A DNA stretch of 64,000 bases from Calothrix sp. NIES-2098 (GCA_002368175.1 AP018172.1:2354001-2418000), one strand, 5' to 3'. Counted from the first letter of the stretch, positions 33,915 to 42,984 are shown. A program made the numbers and translations. The notes: a model not told the origin generated them from the sequence alone.

Positions 33915-35651
33915 TTAATAATGACTGCCCGATTTTCGATGCTCAATGGCAGTGACGCCATCATTTTCTAATACTTCTCCCCGATCTATTACGGCATAAA
34001 TCAAGTATCTGTCACCACAATCGAGTTGATTTTGTACCGTGCATTCTAAATAAGCTAAAGCTTCAGTTAAAACCAGACATCCATTATCAGCAGTTTGGGT
34101 AGGAAGATTAGCAAAGGGATTTTCGCCTAAAGTGCTGTGACGAGAAAAATAGCGTCGGACATTTCTACCTTCTTTGAGAATGTTCAACACAAATTTGTCA
34201 CCGGGATGACGCATTAAATCGGCATTTTGTTCTTGAGCGATCGCAATCATAATCCCAGGTGGGTTAAAAGTTGCCTGCGATACCCAAGAAGTTAATATAC
34301 CTTTGTGGGTGTCGCGATCGCGTGTGGTGACGACGCATAAAGAACCTATAATTCTACCTACTGCTTGTTCTGTACGGTCTACTTGCGCTTCTGTGACTAC
34401 TTGACGGGGAGTACGCAGTTTTTTCGTTTTCTTCAAGTTTTGGGCAAAGGAAGCACCTGCATCTTGGCACTGCTGTAAAACGTAAGAAGTAGGGCTGAAG
34501 CGTACCCGAATTGTCTCAAATCCTAAACGATAATTAGCATCTTTGAGCTTGCTTTCGAGTAAATCAATAGCCTCTCCACTCCAACCGTAAGAACCAAATA
34601 CCCCAGCTAACTTAGTTTTCGCCGCAGTTGAGAGGACTATTCCTAAAGCCGTTTGAATTTGGGTTGGTGCGTGTCCTCCTAAAGTGGGCGAGCCGATAAT
34701 AAATCCATCGCAAGCTTCGACAACGCGGGTAATCTCCGCCGCATCTGCTAGTTCGCAGTTAATTGATTCGACATTAATGCCATTTTCAATTAAACCTTGA
34801 GCGATCGCATTTGCAAGAATTGCTGTATTGCCATAAGCAGAAGCATAGATTAAAGCTACACTGAACTCCTGAGACTTTTGACCTTGACACCATTGGCGGT
34901 AATCGTAAGTAAAACGGCTCAGGCTGTAACGCACAACCGGGCCGTGGGCTGGGGCGTAACATTTTGCACCCAAAACCGTGATTTTATCTAAAGCAACTTC
35001 GACTTGTTTGGCTTGGGGAGCATGGAGACAATCAAAATAGTATCGACGTTCTGGATCTAAAGCTTTCCAGTCTTCATCAAATAAACCATCTTCACAAATA
35101 TGAGCGCCAAAAAACTTATCGGTGTAGAGAATTTTGGTGGCAGAATCGTAGGTACAAAGCCCATCAGCCCAACGGGGAGTAGGAACGCTGATAAATGACA
35201 GGTGATGTCCCTGTCCTAAATCTAGAGTATCTTGCGATCGCACAGCTTGAATCCGCGATTCCCATTCTGGAAAAGCAGCTTTTAAAGCATTAGCAGCTGG
35301 GCGAGAGCAGATTAAAGTAACTTGGGGGGCTAAAGAAAGCAACTCCTTTAAAGTAGCTCTACGATTGGGGTTGACATGACCAAGCACAATGTAATCTATG
35401 GTAGTTAAATCTAGATGCTGTGCTAATTGTTCTAGAAAAATTCCGGTAAAAGATTCCCCTGGAGGGTCAATTAAAACCTTTTTATCAGCTTGGATTAAAT
35501 AAGAGTTTGCCGTAGTTCCTCGTTGACGGGAATACTCAACCTCAAATTTTAGACGTTCCCAAGTACGCGATCGCAATATCAAAGTATTTACACCAATTTC
35601 CGCAACCTGAACATCTCTATGGCGATTGGGCATTAAAGTAGCAGTAGACAT
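33915..35651 (-). CDS. flv2: flavodiiron protein Flv2
   Basis: The order is a beta-lactamase-like diiron domain (residues about 25-260), a flavodoxin domain (SVALIYASAYGNTAILANAI onward) and a C-terminal flavin reductase domain (VGRIIGSLCVVTT to YLIYAVIDRGEV), which is the cyanobacterial class C FDP. The diiron ligand motif H-x-E-x-D-H is altered to GHVNPNRR, the pattern of the Flv1/Flv2 group, which heterodimerises with Flv4 or Flv3. The operon context (Flv4 and the PsiE-like protein upstream) makes it Flv2. I start at 35651 (MSTATLM), with AAGGAGG 5 bp ahead; the extra codons from 35675 are aatgac repeat sequence. Confidence 0.9.
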   Translation of the reverse strand: MSTATLMPNRHRDVQVAEIGVNTLILRSRTWERLKFEVEYSRQRGTTANSYLIQADKKVLIDPPGESFTGIFLEQLAQHLDLTTIDYIVLGHVNPNRRATLKELLSLAPQVTLICSRPAANALKAAFPEWESRIQAVRSQDTLDLGQGHHLSFISVPTPRWADGLCTYDSATKILYTDKFFGAHICEDGLFDEDWKALDPERRYYFDCLHAPQAKQVEVALDKITVLGAKCYAPAHGPVVRYSLSRFTYDYRQWCQGQKSQEFSVALIYASAYGNTAILANAIAQGLIENGINVESINCELADAAEITRVVEACDGFIIGSPTLGGHAPTQIQTALGIVLSTAAKTKLAGVFGSYGWSGEAIDLLESKLKDANYRLGFETIRVRFSPTSYVLQQCQDAGASFAQNLKKTKKLRTPRQVVTEAQVDRTEQAVGRIIGSLCVVTTRDRDTHKGILTSWVSQATFNPPGIMIAIAQEQNADLMRHPGDKFVLNILKEGRNVRRYFSRHSTLGENPFANLPTQTADNGCLVLTEALAYLECTVQNQLDCGDRYLIYAVIDRGEVLENDGVTAIEHRKSGSHY

Positions 35652-35721
35652 AGTATCCTCCTTGTCATTTGTCATTGGGAATTGGTCATTTGTTATTTCT
35701 TCGTGTCCCTGCGTCTTTCTC

Positions 35722-36237
35722 CTAACGTCCTCCGTTGTTTTTCGCTAATTCTTCGAGATGGAGACGTTTATAACGTCTAGATACTTCTTGTTCCGGATCG
35801 ATACCTTCAAAGGTAGGAGGTAGCCAAACTCTCAAGAAAAGTAGGATTCCTAGAACTAATAAGAATGCACAAGTGGCTAAAACTTGACTCGAAGTGATTT
35901 CTAATACGCCTTTAACAATGACTTCTCGCAAGGCGGAAACAATAGAAACTTCAACAGCTACTCCAATCGAAATTCGTTGTTCTTGGAGATAAATAATTAA
36001 GAGTCGGAATAACTCAACTAAGATGAGTAAAAACAGAATATCGGCAGTTACAACATGGAAATCTAGAGGAGGAAGCAAGGAGAAAAACATATCTCTCACT
36101 TGAATCACCATGAAACTAAATAACCCGATACATAAAGAAATTACAATCATGTCTTGGATAAGTTCCAAGCTGCGCACAATGCGTCCTCGATTGATTTGAA
36201 ACATGGAGACTGGGTTATTTTCAGCAGGCTGATACAT
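35722..36237 (-). CDS. PsiE-family membrane protein of the flv4-2 operon (Sll0218 type)
   Basis: The 171-residue membrane protein has four hydrophobic segments: MIVISLCIGLFSFMVIQV, VVTADILFLLILVELFRLLIIYL, ISIGVAVEVSIVSALREVIV and VLATCAFLLVLGILLFLRVWL. It belongs to the phosphate-starvation-inducible PsiE family. In Synechocystis the equivalent Sll0218 lies between Flv4 and Flv2 and was linked to photosystem II stability and energy transfer. The same gene order is preserved here, which fixes the identity. Spacing to both neighbours is about 70-95 bp, consistent with one transcript. The start is M1, or M12 (MFQINRGR). Confidence 0.88.
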   Translation of the reverse strand: MYQPAENNPVSMFQINRGRIVRSLELIQDMIVISLCIGLFSFMVIQVRDMFFSLLPPLDFHVVTADILFLLILVELFRLLIIYLQEQRISIGVAVEVSIVSALREVIVKGVLEITSSQVLATCAFLLVLGILLFLRVWLPPTFEGIDPEQEVSRRYKRLHLEELAKNNGGR

Positions 36238-36333
36238 AGAGCACTCTCAATTGATTTTTGAAGTGGTAATAAGCAGTAGTAGGGTGGGCAATGCCCACCT
36301 GACAAATAACAAATGACCAATGATTAATCACGT

Positions 36334-38064
36334 TTAATAATGATTGCCAATTTTGCGGTGATGGACAGCAGTTAATGCATTTACCTTGGCAACTCTTCCT
36401 GTTTGCACGGTGCTATAAATAATCCAATGATCTCCACAATCCATGCGGCTAGTAATTTCACATTCCACATAAGCTAAAGCTTCAGCTAAGATGGGAGATC
36501 CATTAATTGCAGGATAAGTCTTCACGCCAGCAAAGCGATCTGCACCAGGAGCAAAGCGCTTAAGGAAATGTTTCATTAATCCTTGATAATTGCCTTCTTC
36601 TAAAACATTCAAAACAAAGCGATCGCCTACGTGCATTAAGGATTCTATGGCGCGGTCTTTCGATACAGCAATGGCTACTCCTAAAGGATTCAGGCTCGCT
36701 TGTGTCACCCAAGAAGCCAACATTGCACTTTGAACTTCACCTTTTTTGGTAGTGATAATATACAGCCCGTTGCTAATTCTGCCTAAAGCTTTCTCTAAAT
36801 TTGTATTGATGGATTTGATTTGTTTAATCGTGCGATCGCGGGTTAACCATTGCCCTAAATCGGTTCCTGCTTCTTCACACAGTTGTTCTAGCAATAGTGT
36901 GGGAGCTTCTTTAACTAAAATTGGTGAAAAAGCTTCTATTAATCCTAATTCTTGAAACTTGTTGCGTAAGGGATAAACAGGTTCATCTTCTCCACCACCT
37001 GACTCTAATAAACCAATGCTTTGCTTCTGATGAGCAGCCGCTAAAATTATGCTAACAGCAGCTTGAGCGATCGCAGAAGATTGAGGAGGCATAGCAATAA
37101 CTAAGCCAGCAGCTTGTCCTACTAATTCCCGAATTTCTTGCGGTTCACTACTATTAATATCTACTAATTCTACGGCTACACCTGTTTTTGTACAGCCATG
37201 TGCGATTGTTCTTACTAAATGTTCGCTAAAACCGTAATCTTCAGCATAGAACATTGCGACTAATGTCTCTGCTTTTGCTTGTTCTAAACTCCAATTTTTA
37301 TACCTTCCCAACCATTCAGAAATATAGTGTTGCAGTAAAGGCCCGTGTCCTGTAGCAACTGTACCTATTTCTAAATTTTCAATTCGCTTTAACGCTGCTA
37401 AAACAGAACGTGCATTTGGCCCCATGAGACAGTCATAGTAATATTTAAAATCTTCTTCTATGACATTGAAATTCTCATCATAGGTGTGGTCATCGCAATA
37501 GTGCATTCCAAATACATCACAGGTATAGAGAATGCCAGTTTTGTGGTCATAGGTCAAAATTGTGTCCGGCCAATGTAAGTTAGGTGCAGAGATAAACTCT
37601 AATTCATGCCCATTTCCTAATGCTAAACGCTGTCCACTTTTCACCTGTATTGATTTAAATGGTTGGTGAACCATATTTTCGAGAAATTGAATAGCTACCT
37701 TAGCACCCACTACGGTAATATCAGGAGCTAATTCCAAAATGTCTTTAACTAAGCCGCTATGATCTGGTTCTGTGTGGCTAATAATCAAGTAATCTATTTT
37801 GCTTGGGTCAATTAATCCTGACAGAATTTCCAGATATAAATTCTCAAATTTGCGGTGAGAAGTATCAACTAATGCAATTTTTTCACCTTGGATTAAGAAA
37901 GAATTATAGGTAGTACCATTCCGTAATCCAAATTCGATATCAAACCGTTCTCTGTCCCAATCAAGACAACGAATAGCAGTAGTTTCGGCAGCAATTTCCG
38001 CAGTTTCAACCGTCAAACGTCCCGGTGTTCTAAGAACTTGAGTAGATTCTGTGAGTAATGCCAT
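36334..38064 (-). CDS. flv4: flavodiiron protein Flv4
   Basis: This is the first gene of the flv4-2 operon. The 576 residues comprise the diiron beta-lactamase-like domain with intact ligands (SHTEPDHSG, then HWPDTILTYD, CDVFGMHYCDD and GHGPLLQHY), the flavodoxin domain (LVAMFYAEDYGFSEHLVRTI) and the flavin reductase domain (LGRISNGLYIITT to WIIYSTVQTGRV). Intact H-x-E-x-D-H places it with Flv3/Flv4, and the operon places it as Flv4. With Flv2 it forms an electron sink that relieves photosystem II under air-level CO2 and high light, reducing O2 without making ROS. The downstream intergenic spacer carries aatgac repeats. Confidence 0.92.
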   Translation of the reverse strand: MALLTESTQVLRTPGRLTVETAEIAAETTAIRCLDWDRERFDIEFGLRNGTTYNSFLIQGEKIALVDTSHRKFENLYLEILSGLIDPSKIDYLIISHTEPDHSGLVKDILELAPDITVVGAKVAIQFLENMVHQPFKSIQVKSGQRLALGNGHELEFISAPNLHWPDTILTYDHKTGILYTCDVFGMHYCDDHTYDENFNVIEEDFKYYYDCLMGPNARSVLAALKRIENLEIGTVATGHGPLLQHYISEWLGRYKNWSLEQAKAETLVAMFYAEDYGFSEHLVRTIAHGCTKTGVAVELVDINSSEPQEIRELVGQAAGLVIAMPPQSSAIAQAAVSIILAAAHQKQSIGLLESGGGEDEPVYPLRNKFQELGLIEAFSPILVKEAPTLLLEQLCEEAGTDLGQWLTRDRTIKQIKSINTNLEKALGRISNGLYIITTKKGEVQSAMLASWVTQASLNPLGVAIAVSKDRAIESLMHVGDRFVLNVLEEGNYQGLMKHFLKRFAPGADRFAGVKTYPAINGSPILAEALAYVECEITSRMDCGDHWIIYSTVQTGRVAKVNALTAVHHRKIGNHY

Positions 38065-38425
38065 GTGTTTTTACCAAAAATAAATTTTCTATAGTTAATG
38101 TTCTTATTCTTATAATTGTCTTAAAGTAGCTAATTAGTAAAATGCTAATTTCTAAAGCTAGTTATCAGAAAGTTTTATTATTTTGTTAGTGCAACCGACC
38201 ATTGAAAAATATCAAGGCTTACCATTGAATTTTCATATAATAAAAAATCCTAGAGAATTCAAGTAAATTCGCGCAGACTTGAAGGCAGAGAATATGGAAT
38301 AGCTAACAATAGTGAAAATCCTGCCAAAATATTAGGTCTGCGCGCACAGCATTGTCACAGGTTAACCATTGAATATATTTATAGACAGAATAAAAATATT
38401 TTTTGATGAGGACTTAAGAACAAAA
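38065..38425. other. flv4-2 promoter region and 3' flank of DUF1338 gene
   Basis: No gene is seen. The region between 38065 and about 38200 should hold the flv4-2 promoter, which responds to CO2 in relatives, but I cannot point to a specific box. In Synechocystis an antisense RNA represses flv4; nothing decisive for one is visible here. Confidence 0.5.
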
Positions 38426-38455
38426 AGATCCCCGATTTCTTCAATTTGGGGATCT
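38421..38455 (-). terminator. terminator of the DUF1338 gene
   Basis: agatcccc (38426-38433) pairs with ggggatct (38448-38455), and on the minus strand a T-run (38422-38426) follows. It lies about 30 bp after the stop at 38487. Confidence 0.75.
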
Positions 38456-38486
38456 GAGCCTCTCAATGTTTGCAAATCAAATATGA

Positions 38487-39398
38487 TTACTTACTACCAA
38501 TGCGTGTCATTTCAAATAATTGCTGGGCATTCTTACCTAAGAACGCATCAAACAGTAGATGTTTTCCCGATTCTGTTTCTACAGGATAGCGTTGGGCAAT
38601 TTCATAATAGGCGTAAGTCCAGGGAATTTGAATTTCTGCATTAGTGCGATCGTCTAATACTGTTACCATTTCTGTGACTGCTTGAGTTGCAGTTTGACGC
38701 AAACCGCAAGCAATATCACCTTCTATCTCGGCTTTCATCGGTACACCCAGCTTAACTAAACCGCTGACTGTGCTATCAATATCTGGGTATTCGCTGGTGT
38801 TCTGGCGGTTGATGTAGCCTGTGAAGTGGTTCACAGCATAACCATGCAGCAATACCCAAGCACCATACTGAGTCACGCGATTAACTTCTTCCACTACAGA
38901 ACGTTGCGGAGGTAGCCAAGGACGGGTAAAGATTTTCTTGAGTTTACGGGCGATGCTTTCTACATTCTCATCTTCTGTCAGGGAATCAGTTACAGAATCG
39001 TACTGAAGTGAAGATACTGTTTGATAGATGAGTTCGGCAATTCTGCTAGGTAATTCATCGACAATTAACTCGCTAATAAATAGCTTAGGCAAGTCGAATT
39101 CTACTTGCTGGGGGTGACTGTAATGACGCGCGTATAAATGAGTTTCAGGAAAAACATATTCCCCAGCTGCGACGTAACCCAAAGCTGTAGCTAGTTGTTC
39201 TAGATAGTTAATTCCTAAATTAATCTCGCCTTTTGGGGTATCCAGTGATAGACGCAAAGACCGCAAAGCAATGTGATCGTTGGCAACAGTCCCACCAGCA
39301 TCAGTAATCATTTGCTGGTAGGTACGGGCATAATTTACTCTGGCACTATATTCTTGCCATAGTAATGAAAAAAGATGAACAGCAATTTCGGGTTTCAT
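38487..39398 (-). CDS. DUF1338 protein, HglS-like (2-oxoadipate dioxygenase/decarboxylase)
   Basis: This is a VOC-related non-heme iron enzyme. Recognisable segments are the N-terminal IxLFSLLWQEYSARVNYARTYQ, NDHIALRSL (metal-binding His), GYAVNHFTGYIN (second His) and YYEIAQRYPV with the Glu ligand. The founding enzyme, Pseudomonas HglS, converts 2-oxoadipate to D-2-hydroxyglutarate in lysine catabolism. At 303 residues it matches the shorter members. An aminotransferase gene lies upstream on the same strand, beyond a 21-bp repeat array, and could supply the 2-oxoacid. The reaction here is inferred from family and context. Confidence 0.82.
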   Translation of the reverse strand: MKPEIAVHLFSLLWQEYSARVNYARTYQQMITDAGGTVANDHIALRSLRLSLDTPKGEINLGINYLEQLATALGYVAAGEYVFPETHLYARHYSHPQQVEFDLPKLFISELIVDELPSRIAELIYQTVSSLQYDSVTDSLTEDENVESIARKLKKIFTRPWLPPQRSVVEEVNRVTQYGAWVLLHGYAVNHFTGYINRQNTSEYPDIDSTVSGLVKLGVPMKAEIEGDIACGLRQTATQAVTEMVTVLDDRTNAEIQIPWTYAYYEIAQRYPVETESGKHLLFDAFLGKNAQQLFEMTRIGSK

Positions 39399-39452
39399 AA
39401 TTAGTTGTCATTAGTCATTGGTCAAGCTCGAAGTTTTAGGCTCAAAGGCTGG

Positions 39453-39767
39453 TTGACGGAGTAAAAAACCTCATTAACGGAGCTAAAAGCCTCATTAACG
39501 GAGTAAAAAGCCTCGTTAACGGAGTAAAAAGCCTCGTTAACGGAGTAAAAAGCCTCGTTAACGGAGTAAAAAGCCTCGTTAACGGAGCTAAAAGCCTCGT
39601 TAACGGAGTAAAAAGCCTCATTAACGGAGCTAAAAGCCTCATTAACGGAGCTAAAAGCCTCATTAATGGAGCTAAAAGCTTCATTAACGGAGCTAAAAGC
39701 CTCATTAATGGAGCTAAAAGCTTCATTAACGGAGTTCAAAGGTGCGTTAATGGAGCTAAAAGCCTCA
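39453..39767. repeat. 21-bp tandem repeat array 2
   Basis: Fifteen units of ttaacggagtaaaaagcctcg type lie end to end. Units of 'gtaaaaag' form cluster 3-6 on the left and 'gctaaaag' variants dominate the right, a pattern of local slippage. Two minus-strand frames are open throughout, giving heptads NEAFYSV and RLFTPLT; one plus frame is open at the right end, giving TELKASL, a leucine-zipper-like heptad. The array lies between two genes transcribed on the minus strand and should be in their mRNA if they are co-transcribed. Confidence 0.92.
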
Positions 39768-39825
39768 AAAGGAATCATCAGTTCCCCCTTATCTCCCTTT
39801 CCTCATTCCCTCCATGCCCTATGCC

Positions 39826-41124
39826 CTAACTACCTAAAATATCCGCGAGAATATCTAAGGCAATTTGAATTTGGTCGCTATCGATAATTAAAGGTGGACA
39901 GAAACGAATGGCGGCTTTACCACAACCAAGCAATAACAAACCCCGCAAGAAGGCTTCTTGAATTATGCGATCGCGCATTTGACGATCGAGATTACCTTCT
40001 TCATCTAATAAATCCACCGCTACCATTAATCCTTTACCTCGCGGTGCCGAGAGTTGGGGAAATCTTTGGTGCAGTTGGGTTAAACCAGCTTGTAATAACT
40101 CTCCCATTTGGGTAGCGTTGGTCATCAAACCGCTTTCCAACAGTCGCAGTGTGGCAATACCAGCAACGCAAGCTACTGGATTTCCACCAAATGTGGTGGC
40201 ATGAGCGCCAGGAGACCATGTCATTAACTCAGGTCGGGAAAGAATCGCACCCAAAGGTAAACCACTGGCGATACCTTTAGCTGTGGTGATAATATCCGGC
40301 ATGACGCCCCAATGCTCGATCGCAAATAGGCGACCAGTACGCCCCATCCCAGACTGCACTTCATCCACTACCATTAAGATGCCATAGCGATCGCATATAT
40401 CCCGAATCCGTTGTAAAAAGCCTTCTTCTGGAACTATATACCCGCCTTCGCCTTGAATTGGTTCAACTACAATTGCTGCTACTTCTTCTGGTGGTAATGT
40501 CGTCAAGAATAGCTGTTTTTCTAAATAATCCAAGCTAGCGTGAGTGCCGTAGGGAATATGTGTCACCCCTGGTACGAAAGGCCCAAAATTAGCTCGCTGC
40601 ACTACTTTGGAACCAGTCAAAGACATAGCCCCATAAGTGCGTCCGTGGAATGCGCCCAAAAAAGCGACGATTTGCGATCGCTTGGTGTAATATCGGGCAA
40701 GTTTAATTGCTCCTTCGTTAGATTCTGCTCCAGAGTTGGTGAAAAATACCCTAGCACCTTCAGGAAAAGGAGCGCGAACTGCTAATTTTTCTGCCAGTTC
40801 TACCATCGGTTCGTAATAAAAATCAGTCCCCGACATATGTAGCAACTGTGCTGACTGGGCTTGAATTGCGGCCACAACTTCTGGATGGGCGTGTCCGGTA
40901 TTCGTTACAGCAATACCTGCTGTCATATCTAAGAAAACATTGCCGTCAACGTCTTCTACCATACAGCCTTCACCCCTAGCTACCACCAAGGGATAATCTC
41001 TAGTGTAAGAAGGAGAAGTTACAGCGCGATCGCGTTCTATAATTGCTTGAGCGCGAGATCCAGGTAAAGAAGTTACTACACTGGGCACCTGTGGTAAACC
41101 CAGATTGACAGAAATACTTAACAT
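39826..41124 (-). CDS. class III (PLP) aminotransferase, acetylornithine/GABA type
   Basis: This is a fold-type I PLP enzyme of 432 residues. FTNSGAESNEGAIKLARYYT, FHGRTYGAMSLTGS, VVEPIQGEGGYIVP, VVDEVQSGMGRTG and IITTAKGIASGLPLG follow in the class III order; Lys 283 is the Schiff-base residue and VDEVQ holds the pyridine-binding Asp. Relatives act on omega-amino groups (acetylornithine, GABA, 5-aminovalerate) or on 2-aminoadipate. Since the next gene encodes an HglS-like 2-oxoadipate enzyme, a role in lysine/2-aminoadipate breakdown is plausible but not proven; GABA or acetylornithine remain alternatives. Confidence 0.82.
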   Translation of the reverse strand: MLSISVNLGLPQVPSVVTSLPGSRAQAIIERDRAVTSPSYTRDYPLVVARGEGCMVEDVDGNVFLDMTAGIAVTNTGHAHPEVVAAIQAQSAQLLHMSGTDFYYEPMVELAEKLAVRAPFPEGARVFFTNSGAESNEGAIKLARYYTKRSQIVAFLGAFHGRTYGAMSLTGSKVVQRANFGPFVPGVTHIPYGTHASLDYLEKQLFLTTLPPEEVAAIVVEPIQGEGGYIVPEEGFLQRIRDICDRYGILMVVDEVQSGMGRTGRLFAIEHWGVMPDIITTAKGIASGLPLGAILSRPELMTWSPGAHATTFGGNPVACVAGIATLRLLESGLMTNATQMGELLQAGLTQLHQRFPQLSAPRGKGLMVAVDLLDEEGNLDRQMRDRIIQEAFLRGLLLLGCGKAAIRFCPPLIIDSDQIQIALDILADILGS

Positions 41125-41457
41125 ATTTTAGATTTTTTTAAGATAATGTTTGATTAAAAGCCCAGCTTTCAACTATTGCAGTAGCATTTGTTTCTCTTTG
41201 TAAAAGATTTATACTCAGCCTGCATACAGTAAAGCAGTAGCCCAAAGGTCGGCTAGTCAGCGAAATTCTACTAAGTTAAAGTTTGCGGTCAACGCATTAT
41301 ATATAGACGGGGCGAAAGCAAAAGATTAACCAAAAAATCTTTCCTATCTCCCTGTGTCGGACAATCTTATACCATGTCCGCTAAATTTAGCATAACAATA
41401 ACTTCACGGTGTCTTCCAATCTTTACTCAGTCTCATAAATCTTTGATTCACATCGAG

Positions 41458-41833
41458 TCAATTTGGCTCTATCGCCTTGGTGTTGTCTCGCTGTTGAATT
41501 CTCTCAATCACTGGCTCAACAATCAGCGTCAACAATTCTATTGGTAGTGTTCTGAGTCTTTTTGATATTGCTTGAGCACTCACTTCAATTCGGCCTACCC
41601 ACAATCATCCTTCCTCGTTGAGTACCCGTTGCACTTCCTTTAATCCGGCTATATGCCGATATACCAAACTTAATACTACTGCCATCATTACAGGCAATGT
41701 TAGTATCCACTTCGCGCAATTTTTTCTTGTCTTTGCCCTCACACAACTTGAGTGGCTTGAAGCTGCCTGGTGAGAGCAATGAATATAATTGCTTGTCGAT
41801 TTCCTCTATCGGCGGGGAAGGTACATGCTTTTG
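41458..41833 (-). pseudogene. IS4-type transposase N-terminal relic
   Basis: In two frames the minus strand encodes a recognisable transposase N-terminus: PPIEEIDKQLYSLLSPGS then CEGKDKKKLREV, a frameshift near 41695, then MMAVVLSLVYRHIAGLKEV, an in-frame TGA after VQRVLNEEG, and LWVGRIEVSAQAISKRLRTLPIELL to the stop at 41458. The sequence AVVLSLVYR...VLNEEG...SAQAISKRL is typical of cyanobacterial IS4-family transposases. The catalytic C-terminal two-thirds is missing, so the copy is dead. The remainder of 41125-41457 and 41834-42036 holds only the inverted repeats listed below. Confidence 0.7.
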
Positions 41834-41866
41834 CTACCGTTTCGCACTGGAGGTTTTTTACTCATC

Positions 41867-41910
41867 ATGTATCACTCAGAACATCAATCAAGATGTTCTG
41901 AGTGATACAT
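41867..41910. repeat. 19-bp perfect inverted repeat, 6-nt loop
   Basis: atgtatcactcagaacatc (41867-41885) pairs with gatgttctgagtgatacat (41892-41910). It lies just upstream of the transposase relic and may be a remnant of the element's end or an independent hairpin. Confidence 0.7.
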
Positions 41911-41990
41911 CTTATGGTTTCTTCAAGCTTAAGTTGACACCAATAGGCACCACCGTGCCCTTATGAATAATTTATGTGTGACAAATATTA

Positions 41991-42021
41991 ATTGAATTAG
42001 GGCCAGACACCCTAATTCAAT
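41991..42021 (-). terminator. 12-bp stem hairpin after the SDR gene
   Basis: attgaattaggg (41991-42002) pairs perfectly with ccctaattcaat (42010-42021). It lies 16 bp after the SDR stop. The minus-strand flank is AT-rich without a long T-run. Confidence 0.65.
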
Positions 42022-42036
42022 TACTGTGTACCCCTA

Positions 42037-42894
42037 CTACGCATTCACAACTTCGCCGCCATTCGGATGCAGAATTTGCCCTGACATATAGGAAGAATCA
42101 TCAGATGCTAAAAATACATAGCTAGGTGCAACTTCTTCTGGTTGTCCAGGCCGCTGCATTGGTACTTGAGCACCAAAGCTTTTCACTTTATCCTCAGGGA
42201 AGGTAGAAGGAATTAGTGGTGTCCAGATGGGGCCGGGAGCTACACCATTAACACGAATCCCTTTCTCTACCAATGATTGGGATAGAGAACGAGTAAAAGC
42301 TACGATCGCTCCTTTTGTTGATGAGTAATCCAGCAGTTGCGGATTGCCTTTGTAAGCAGTTACAGATGTAGTGTTGATGATAGCGCTACCTTCTTTCAGG
42401 TGCGGTACTGCTGCTTTGGTGAGAAAGAACATGCTAAAGATATTGGTGCGGAAAGTACGCTCTAATTGTTCAGCCGTAATATTTTCAATACTTTCTTGTG
42501 GATGCTGTTCGGCGGCGTTATTCACCAGAATATCTAGATGTCCCAATTCATTCACAACCTGTTGTACAGCTTGCTGACATACTTGCTCGTCGCCAATATC
42601 TCCCTTAATTGTCAGACAGCGCCTACCTTCAGCCTCTACCAAGCGTTTTGTTTCCTTGGCATCTTCTTGCTCATTTTTATAGACAATTGCCACATCTGCC
42701 CCTTCTTTGGCATAGAAAATGGCAACTGCTTTACCAATACCGCTATCTCCACCAGTAATTAGCGCTACTTTGCCTTGTAATTTGCCACTTCCCCGATATT
42801 TGGAATCATCAGATCGGGGTTTTGGCGTCATTTGAGCTTCACTTCCAGGGGGATTTTGCTGTTGCGGCGGTTGTAATTCTTGTGCTTGAGTCAT
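42037..42894 (-). CDS. SDR family oxidoreductase (YhdF/YghA-like)
   Basis: This is a short-chain dehydrogenase/reductase of about 285 residues. GKVALITGGDSGIGKAVAIFYAKEGADVAI is the NAD(P)-binding Rossmann segment (TGxxxGIG), LDILVNNAAEQHP the NNAG motif, and YSSTKGAIVAFTRSL the catalytic Tyr-x3-Lys with the Ser in IINTTSVTAY. The Pro/Gln-rich N-terminal ~35 residues (QELQPPQQQNPPG) occur in the stress-related subgroup found next to catalases and desiccation genes in other bacteria. I start at 42894 because AGGA lies 10 bp ahead; the 30 extra codons from 42984 show no family similarity. Confidence 0.87.
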   Translation of the reverse strand: MTQAQELQPPQQQNPPGSEAQMTPKPRSDDSKYRGSGKLQGKVALITGGDSGIGKAVAIFYAKEGADVAIVYKNEQEDAKETKRLVEAEGRRCLTIKGDIGDEQVCQQAVQQVVNELGHLDILVNNAAEQHPQESIENITAEQLERTFRTNIFSMFFLTKAAVPHLKEGSAIINTTSVTAYKGNPQLLDYSSTKGAIVAFTRSLSQSLVEKGIRVNGVAPGPIWTPLIPSTFPEDKVKSFGAQVPMQRPGQPEEVAPSYVFLASDDSSYMSGQILHPNGGEVVNA

Positions 42895-42984
42895 AAGTTT
42901 GTTTCCTGCTATGAACTTCCAATTTGCTGCGATGCAATCGCAACTAAGAGGATGCTGGAAACATCTCAATAACTTTCCTAACAT

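Noticed and set aside
39422..39887. Three ORFs (73-118 codons) through the second 21-bp array
   Set aside because: Same reason: several frames stay open through the repeats, and none has a supported start.
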